Positions 58,473 to 64,000 of a stretch of DNA of 64,000 nt are shown piece by piece (position 1 is the first letter of the stretch; every line of letters begins with the position of its first letter). Below the pieces are notes generated by a model. It made no database searches, was not told where the DNA came from, and was given only the letters and a program-made list of their open reading frames with translations. A program made the position numbers and the translations under genes. Source of the DNA: UTCHB3 sp008363265 (GTDB taxonomy: Bacteria; Bacteroidota; Ignavibacteria; Ignavibacteriales; Ignavibacteriaceae); the NCBI GenBank assembly GCA_045863055.1, contig BTUW01000021.1:18763-82762 (forward strand), written 5' to 3'.

Positions 58473-59537
58473 ATGAAAATGAAAAAGAGAACTACATCCG
58501 CCACGATCCTGCTACTAATAGTGGCGGTTTTGGTTGCAGGCTGCTCCGAAGAGAAGAAAAAAGAGCGCCAACCGGTCAGTGTTTCAGTACAAAAAGTTGT
58601 TGAAACGGGTGATCTCGAGGTCTTCGCCTACAGCGGGACGATCGAGGAATCGAAATCGACACCGTTGAGCTTCCCCGTGGTTGGCACAGTGACGAAGGTC
58701 TATGTTTCCGAGGGTGATTTCGTAAGCCGTGGTCAGGTGATCGCCGAGCTCAATAGCGAAAGCTATCAATTGGCTTATGAAATGGCGCTGGCCACTCTTA
58801 AACAGGCTGAAGACGCGATGAAACGCCTTGAACCGATGTACAGGAACGGCAATCTGCCCGAGATCAAGTATATTGAAGCACAAACAGGACTGATGCAGGC
58901 AAAGTCGGCAACCGCTCTCGCGAAGAAGAACATCACCGACAGCAGGCTGATCTCCCCGGTTTCGGGATATGTCGGCACCAGATCGATCGATCCCGGAATG
59001 ACGGCTATGCCCAACCTCACCTCGATCACAATAGTTGAGATCAGCACGGTCTTCGCCAAAGTACCCGTTCCTGAGAATGAGATCAGCAAAGTTAAGAAGG
59101 GACTGAAGGCCAAGGTAAGGGTTTCCGCACTCGAAGATGAAGAGTTCACCGGAAGCGTTGAGGAGATCGGCGTTATGGCCGACTATCTCGCACACACTTA
59201 CAAGGTGAAGATCGGTTTGGTGAACAAAAATAAGGACCTGAAGCCCGGCATGGTGTGCAGCGTGGTTCTTGAAGACGGCACTTCACGGACCGGTTTCATC
59301 ATCCCCGCTAACGCGATCTCGACCGACGCACAGCAGAAAACATTCGTTTTTGTTGCTCAAAACGGCAGAGCCGTAAAGAGATACATTGAAACAGGTGCCC
59401 TCAGAAAGAACGGGATAGAGGTAACAGGTGGACTGACTTCGAATGACATGATCATTATCTCGGGACTCTCACGGCTCGCGGATGGTATGGCGATCAAAGT
59501 TGTGAACGGTAACACCACCACGACGGGGGATAAGTGA
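58473..59537 (+). CDS. RND efflux periplasmic adaptor lipoprotein
   Basis: 354 residues from the ATG at 58473; the open frame starts earlier but without a leader. The signal MKMKKRTTSATILLLIVAVLVAGC carries a lipobox cysteine. The order lipoyl half (SFPVVGTVTKVYVSEGDFVSRGQVIAELN), helical hairpin (about 90-150), second lipoyl half (ISPVSGYVGTRSIDPGM), beta-barrel and membrane-proximal domain is that of MFP/HlyD adaptors. It links the inner-membrane pump to the TolC channel. Its stop overlaps the GTG start of the pump by four bases. Confidence 0.94.
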   Translation: MKMKKRTTSATILLLIVAVLVAGCSEEKKKERQPVSVSVQKVVETGDLEVFAYSGTIEESKSTPLSFPVVGTVTKVYVSEGDFVSRGQVIAELNSESYQLAYEMALATLKQAEDAMKRLEPMYRNGNLPEIKYIEAQTGLMQAKSATALAKKNITDSRLISPVSGYVGTRSIDPGMTAMPNLTSITIVEISTVFAKVPVPENEISKVKKGLKAKVRVSALEDEEFTGSVEEIGVMADYLAHTYKVKIGLVNKNKDLKPGMVCSVVLEDGTSRTGFIIPANAISTDAQQKTFVFVAQNGRAVKRYIETGALRKNGIEVTGGLTSNDMIIISGLSRLADGMAIKVVNGNTTTTGDK

Positions 59538-62500
59538 AAAAGGATTTAAAGCTGCTCGAGACGCTCCTCGGGCATAAACAGATGATAGGCGTTACCACAT
59601 TCGTGCTGGTCGCGTTCGGGGTGGTCGCGCTGATAATGATGCCGCGCGACGAGTTCCCCCAGTTCACCATCAGGCAGGGGATCGTGATCGGTATCTACCC
59701 TGGTGCGAGCGCTGAGCAAGTTGAAGAACAGCTTACCAAAAAGGTTGAGAGTTATCTTTTCAGCTACGAGTCGGTTAAGAAGTCGAAAACCCATTCGATC
59801 TCGAAAGAGAACCTGATGGTGATCTATGTGGAAGTTGACGAGAACGAGAAAAACCCCGATGCCTTCTGGGCGAAACTGCGCCATGGTCTTAACGAAATGA
59901 AGGGGCAGCTCCCGGCGGGGGTGCTCTCAGTTACCGCGGATAACGATTTCGGCAACACCTCGGCGATACTTCTTTCGATTGAATCAGACACGAAAACCTA
60001 CCGTGATCTTGAAGGATATATCAAGCAGTTCGAAGATGAAGTGCGAAAGATACCGGCCGTATCACGGGTTAAACGGTACGGAATGCAGCAGGAGCAGGTA
60101 AGCATCTACCTCGACGATGCAAAGCTGAACAGTTACGGCATCAAACCTCTGATGGTGCTTGCCAATCTGCGGGGAGGCGGGATGGTTTCATATTCCGGGT
60201 CTATTGATAACGGCACCACCGTATCGCCTGTGCACATTCCGCTCACTTACAGAACGGAGAGTGACATCGCGAATCAGATCGTTTACGCCGGACCCGACGG
60301 AGCAACGCTACGGCTGAAAGATTTCGCCCGGATCGAGCGGGAATACGCCACTCCCTCATCATACATCCGCACGAATGGGAAGAAATGCCTGATAGTGTCT
60401 CTGGAAATGAGACCCGGGAACAATATCGTTTCGTTTGGTGATGATGTAGCCGTTGAGATTGATAAGATGAAAAACAAACTCCCTCCTGATGTTAACTTCA
60501 CGGTTATCTCGAGTCTGCCGGATGCTGTTTCGGGAGCAATAGCCAACTTCTTAAAAGAGTTTCTTATCGCGATCATCTCAGTAATTCTTGTTACGATCGT
60601 TCTTCTGCCCGGGCGAGTGGCGATGGTGGCAGCATCTACAATCCCGGTTTCGATAATGATCACCATTGGTATCCTCTGGGCTTTCGGCGTTGATCTTCAG
60701 ACAGTGTCGCTGGCGGGTCTGATAATCGTGCTCGGAATGGTGGTTGACAACGCGATCGTGATAATCGACAATTATGTTGAGGAGCTCGATCTGGGGATGA
60801 CCCCCTGGGATGCCGCGACCCGGAGTGTGGTTGATCTTTTCGGCTCTGTTTTCCTCGCCACTATGATCATCATTTCATTCTTCGCGCCGATGGTGATATT
60901 CATGACCGGCGTTGGAAGGGATTTTGTGGGCTCACTCCCTCTTACTGTAACAATCGCGTTGCTGGTTTCACTTGGTACAGCCGCGATTCTTGTTCCATTA
61001 ATGAGCTATTTTCTCATTAAACACGGCATTGCTCATGAAAGCCAGGGGAGGAAGGCCAAGTTTCTCGGTTGGATACAGAAGTGGTACGAGAAAGGGCTCG
61101 ACTGGAGTTTCCAACACAAAAAAACGGTTGTGGCAATCGGTGCCGCGTCGTTCCTGCTTGGTCTGGGCATTCTGGCAATAACGCCGCAGGAGTCGTTCCC
61201 CAGGATCGACAGAAACCAGTTCGCCGCGGAGATCTACCTCCCTGAGGGGTACTCGCTTGAGCAAACCAACAAGGTTATGACGGAGCTCGAACAAATATTC
61301 TTGAAGGATAATAGGGTGGTAAGCGTGAGCGCCTTCGTCGGCACCAGTTCACCAAGGTTTCACACAATCTATGCTCCGAACTTCCCTTCAAAGAATTACG
61401 GGCAGTTCCTGGTGATTACGGAATCGAACGAGGCAACACTTGAGATACTCGATGAGTACAGCGTGAAGTACTCGAATAAGTGGCCCGAAGCGAACATCAA
61501 GTGGAAGCAGCTCGACTTTATGCCTGAGCGCGCCCCCGTTGAAGTGAGGATATCCGGCGACAGCATCCGCACCATAAAGAAGGTTGCCGATGAGGTAATG
61601 GCTTTGGCGCGGACATGCGAAGGTGCCTCATGGATAAGGACCGACTTCGAGAATCCCGTTCAGGCAGTGAACCTTAACCTGAAAAGCGATGAGATCAGCC
61701 GTTTGGGTTACTCCTCTTCGATGCTTGCTTACTCGATAATGACCGGTACTGAAGGATTCCCGGTCTCTACGGTTTGGGAGGGTGACTACCCGGTTAATGT
61801 CACGATGCTGGTTGATAAAAAAGTAAAGCGCAGCGTCGATGAGATTATGAACATGAGCATTACAGCGCCGTTTGTGGTGACCTCAGTTCCATTAAGGCAG
61901 CTCGTTGACGCCCGTCCCGCGTGGAACGAAGGAACGATCGCCCGGCGGAACGGCGTGAGGACACTTACAGTGAGAGTTGATGTTGTGCGGGGACTACTCG
62001 CCGATAACATCTTCAGACAGCTCCGCGGAAAGGTTGATAAGATGGATCTCCCCGAAGGGGTTTCAATTAGCTATGGTGGTGAATATGCCATGAGCGGTGA
62101 ACACCTTACCCCTCTGGGTTACTCGATGGTAACCAGTATCATTTTGGCGTTCCTGATCCTGCTGTTGAAATTCAGGAAGACAGGAAAGAGTATCGCCATT
62201 ATGTTAACGATGCCCCTCAGTGTTTTCGGTGCCGCCTTCGGCGTTTGGGTGATGAATTATCCCTTCAGCGTAACAGCGTTCATCGGGCTTATCGGTCTGA
62301 TGGGAATTGTGGTAAGGAACGGCATAATTCTCGTCGGATACGCGGAAGACTTGCGGAAGCAGAAGCACATATCAGTGCTCGACGCTGCCGTAGCGGCTGC
62401 CAAACGGAGAATGAGGCCGATCTTTCTTACATCGGCTGCGGCTGCAGTTGGTGTTGTCCCGATGGTGATGAGCGGTTCGTCGCTGTGGGGTCCGTTGGGT

Positions 62501-62620
62501 TCGGTTATCTGTTTCGGACTGATCTTCGGCATGATCCTCAGCTTGTTCCTTTTACCGGTACTCTATTACTATGTCGAGAGACACGAAGACAAGCACCCTG
62601 AGGAGGTGGTAGCTCGATGA
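59534..62620 (+). CDS. RND-family efflux transporter
   Basis: A 1028-residue inner-membrane pump with twelve predicted membrane helices in two halves, starting at GTG 59534 inside the adaptor stop. Family marks: RDEFPQFTIRQGIVIGIYPGASAEQVEEQ at the N-terminal porter domain, the proton-relay helix 4 motif LIIVLGMVVDNAIVIIDNYVEE, MIIISFFAPMVIFM, and in the second half GLMGIVVRNGIILVGYAEDLRKQ. It exports amphiphilic compounds with proton antiport. The sequence is closer to the HAE1-like group than to heavy-metal pumps, but the substrate is not predictable. Confidence 0.95.
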   Translation: MKKDLKLLETLLGHKQMIGVTTFVLVAFGVVALIMMPRDEFPQFTIRQGIVIGIYPGASAEQVEEQLTKKVESYLFSYESVKKSKTHSISKENLMVIYVEVDENEKNPDAFWAKLRHGLNEMKGQLPAGVLSVTADNDFGNTSAILLSIESDTKTYRDLEGYIKQFEDEVRKIPAVSRVKRYGMQQEQVSIYLDDAKLNSYGIKPLMVLANLRGGGMVSYSGSIDNGTTVSPVHIPLTYRTESDIANQIVYAGPDGATLRLKDFARIEREYATPSSYIRTNGKKCLIVSLEMRPGNNIVSFGDDVAVEIDKMKNKLPPDVNFTVISSLPDAVSGAIANFLKEFLIAIISVILVTIVLLPGRVAMVAASTIPVSIMITIGILWAFGVDLQTVSLAGLIIVLGMVVDNAIVIIDNYVEELDLGMTPWDAATRSVVDLFGSVFLATMIIISFFAPMVIFMTGVGRDFVGSLPLTVTIALLVSLGTAAILVPLMSYFLIKHGIAHESQGRKAKFLGWIQKWYEKGLDWSFQHKKTVVAIGAASFLLGLGILAITPQESFPRIDRNQFAAEIYLPEGYSLEQTNKVMTELEQIFLKDNRVVSVSAFVGTSSPRFHTIYAPNFPSKNYGQFLVITESNEATLEILDEYSVKYSNKWPEANIKWKQLDFMPERAPVEVRISGDSIRTIKKVADEVMALARTCEGASWIRTDFENPVQAVNLNLKSDEISRLGYSSSMLAYSIMTGTEGFPVSTVWEGDYPVNVTMLVDKKVKRSVDEIMNMSITAPFVVTSVPLRQLVDARPAWNEGTIARRNGVRTLTVRVDVVRGLLADNIFRQLRGKVDKMDLPEGVSISYGGEYAMSGEHLTPLGYSMVTSIILAFLILLLKFRKTGKSIAIMLTMPLSVFGAAFGVWVMNYPFSVTAFIGLIGLMGIVVRNGIILVGYAEDLRKQKHISVLDAAVAAAKRRMRPIFLTSAAAAVGVVPMVMSGSSLWGPLGSVICFGLIFGMILSLFLLPVLYYYVERHEDKHPEEVVAR

Positions 62621-63960
62621 AAAAGATGATAATGATCATGCTGCTGTTGGCAAGTGTCACACTTCAGATGCAGGCCCAAAAACTCCTTTCACTCGAAGAG
62701 AGCATAAGCCTCGCGGTGAAGAATAATGTTGAGATCCGTAACAGCAACCTCGAGACCGAGGCGGCGAAGAAGGTTAAAGAATCGGCTTACACCCGCTACT
62801 TCCCTGAAGTGTCGGCTGGTCTTCAGGCGTTCAAATCACTCGATCCCCTTTTTGAGATGGAAACCTCGGGGGGTAACCTACCCGTTTACGACGGGAATCC
62901 GGTAAACCTGCTGAATCCCACGCAATTCGCGTATCTCCCCGGGTCATCGATCGGGATGCTGAAAAAAGGTATCTTCGGTAACCTGATGGTCGCTCAGCCC
63001 CTTTATGTGGGTGGCAGGATCGAGAACGGGAACCGCCTCGCGGAACTCGGCACCGAAGTAAAAACCCTTCAGGTCAAAATGGCCACAGAAGGGGTAAAAC
63101 TGAAGGTTGAAGAGCAATACTGGCAGATAGTTGCCCTTGGTGAAAAGGAAAATACTGTAGATAAATACGAAGAACTCCTCAACAGGGTTCTCCTCCAGGT
63201 TAACGATGCAGTTAATAACGGATTAATACTCAAAAACGAAGCACTGAAAGTGCAACTGAAGATCAACGAACTGAAGCTGAACCGCTCGAAACTTCAGAAC
63301 GGGAAGAAACTGGCCACCATGGCATTCTGCCAGTATATCGGATTGGAGTATGACCCCGCAATAAAACTAGCCGACACTTCAATAACCAGGGGCCTTCCTG
63401 AAAGTTACATCGTCGATCACAAAGAGGCCCTTGAAAAGAGAACAGAATACCTCCTGTTGAACAAGGCGGTTTCAGCGGAGGAGTTGATGACCGCTATGAA
63501 GAAGGGGGAGCTTCTCCCGCAAGTGGCGGTCGGCGCCGCCGGGCTCTACTTCAAAATAGATGAGAACAAAAGTACGACCACAGGTATTCTGTTCGGTTCC
63601 CTCTCTGTTCCTATCTCAGCCTGGTGGTCGGGAAAGTATGAGCTGGAAGAGAGGCAGATAAAAGAGGATATCGCGCGCAATAACACACGCGACAAGTCAG
63701 AATTGCTCCTTCTTCAGATGGAAAAAGCAAAACAGGATCTGATAGTTGCCCACGATCAGATACTTTTGGCGGAAGAAACCCGGCAACAGGTAGAGGTGAA
63801 TCTCACGCTGAACGATGAAAGTTACCGGATGGGGCTAACAACGGTTTCCGATCTTCTTGAGTCGCGCGCCGTTTACCAGCAGGCACTTGAACAGATAATA
63901 GACGCGAGAACAACATACGCGGTTAAGGTTGCAGAGTACCTTAAGGTTACCGGTAGGTAA
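62617..63960 (+). CDS. TolC-family outer-membrane efflux protein
   Basis: A 447-residue protein with signal peptide (MKKMIMIMLLLASVTLQMQAQ) and two OEP repeats: LSLEESISLAVKNNVEIRNSNLETEAAKKVKESAYTRYFPEVSAG at the front and, near the end, ETRQQVEVNLTLNDESYRMGLTTVSDLLESRAVYQQALEQ. Long alpha-helical hairpins and short barrel strands form the trimeric channel. It overlaps the pump gene by four bases (ATGA), completing a three-part export system. The last 40 bases of the window hold nothing recognisable. Confidence 0.95.
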   Translation: MKKMIMIMLLLASVTLQMQAQKLLSLEESISLAVKNNVEIRNSNLETEAAKKVKESAYTRYFPEVSAGLQAFKSLDPLFEMETSGGNLPVYDGNPVNLLNPTQFAYLPGSSIGMLKKGIFGNLMVAQPLYVGGRIENGNRLAELGTEVKTLQVKMATEGVKLKVEEQYWQIVALGEKENTVDKYEELLNRVLLQVNDAVNNGLILKNEALKVQLKINELKLNRSKLQNGKKLATMAFCQYIGLEYDPAIKLADTSITRGLPESYIVDHKEALEKRTEYLLLNKAVSAEELMTAMKKGELLPQVAVGAAGLYFKIDENKSTTTGILFGSLSVPISAWWSGKYELEERQIKEDIARNNTRDKSELLLLQMEKAKQDLIVAHDQILLAEETRQQVEVNLTLNDESYRMGLTTVSDLLESRAVYQQALEQIIDARTTYAVKVAEYLKVTGR

Positions 63961-64000
63961 GTGATGATCCGCGGCGGCGGAATGAGTAAAGAGTGATGAG

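Overview
The window looks like a chromosomal segment from a Bacteroidota/Chlorobiota-type bacterium, most likely an Ignavibacteria-like lineage. Evidence is the type IX secretion (T9SS) C-terminal sorting domains with the NPFNPSTVIR-type motif on two secreted proteins, OmpA proteins with thrombospondin-3 calcium repeats, many Ala-Gln signal peptidase sites, weak Shine-Dalgarno signals, and a mix of strictly anaerobic and respiratory functions. Taxonomy is an inference from style and gene content; no rRNA is present. Most genes are ordinary chromosomal genes; the accessory part is about 39.9-52.5 kb.

Layout. 1-2862: end of a protoporphyrinogen-oxidase-like gene (heme synthesis) and glycogen synthase. 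2955-5996: two OmpA-family outer-membrane proteins on the minus strand. 6202-7377: dapF and a small protein. 7398-16706: a tightly packed six-gene redox operon with a membrane b-type cytochrome, a TPR protein, a membrane-anchored ferredoxin/flavin oxidoreductase, a 20-haem cytochrome c, a 43-haem cytochrome c and an outer-membrane beta-barrel. Together these read as an electron conduit from NAD(P)H or quinol across both membranes. 16769-22455: a broken four-helix-bundle gene, a PLP decarboxylase, a secreted nuclease, and a DNA-repair pair (MBL exonuclease plus ATP-dependent ligase). 22525-26957: YceI, MarR and a large T9SS cargo protein.

27176-39744 is central carbon metabolism: methylmalonyl-CoA epimerase and a complete sodium-pumping methylmalonyl-CoA decarboxylase (alpha, delta, biotin carrier, beta), then isocitrate dehydrogenase, a degenerate HD protein, aconitase, an MmgE/PrpD dehydratase, a CitD-CitE fusion and CitF. 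The second block can interconvert 2-oxoglutarate, isocitrate, citrate, acetate and oxaloacetate.

39904-52438 is accessory: a hybrid histidine kinase with two nonsense codons, an intact giant hybrid kinase, an NAD(P)-binding DUF2867-type protein, a lipoprotein phosphatase, a tRNA-Asp gene with a GIY-YIG gene and a duplicated tRNA 3' half, an AAA-like/PD-(D/E)XK protein bracketed by copies of a TPR-gene end, and an AbiE toxin-antitoxin locus whose toxin has a nonsense codon and which is bracketed by two copies of a large palindrome. 52683-63960: CoA-acylating aldehyde dehydrogenase, STAS protein, T9SS cargo protein, and a TetR-RND efflux operon ending in TolC.

Recurrent small-scale structure is unusually rich. 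Degenerate heptamer tandem arrays sit in gene ends and inside genes, where they are translated. Palindromic interspersed elements with terminal inverted repeats lie between metabolic genes. A family of terminators shares stem and loop sequence. Several genes are interrupted by clean nonsense codons with no frameshift.
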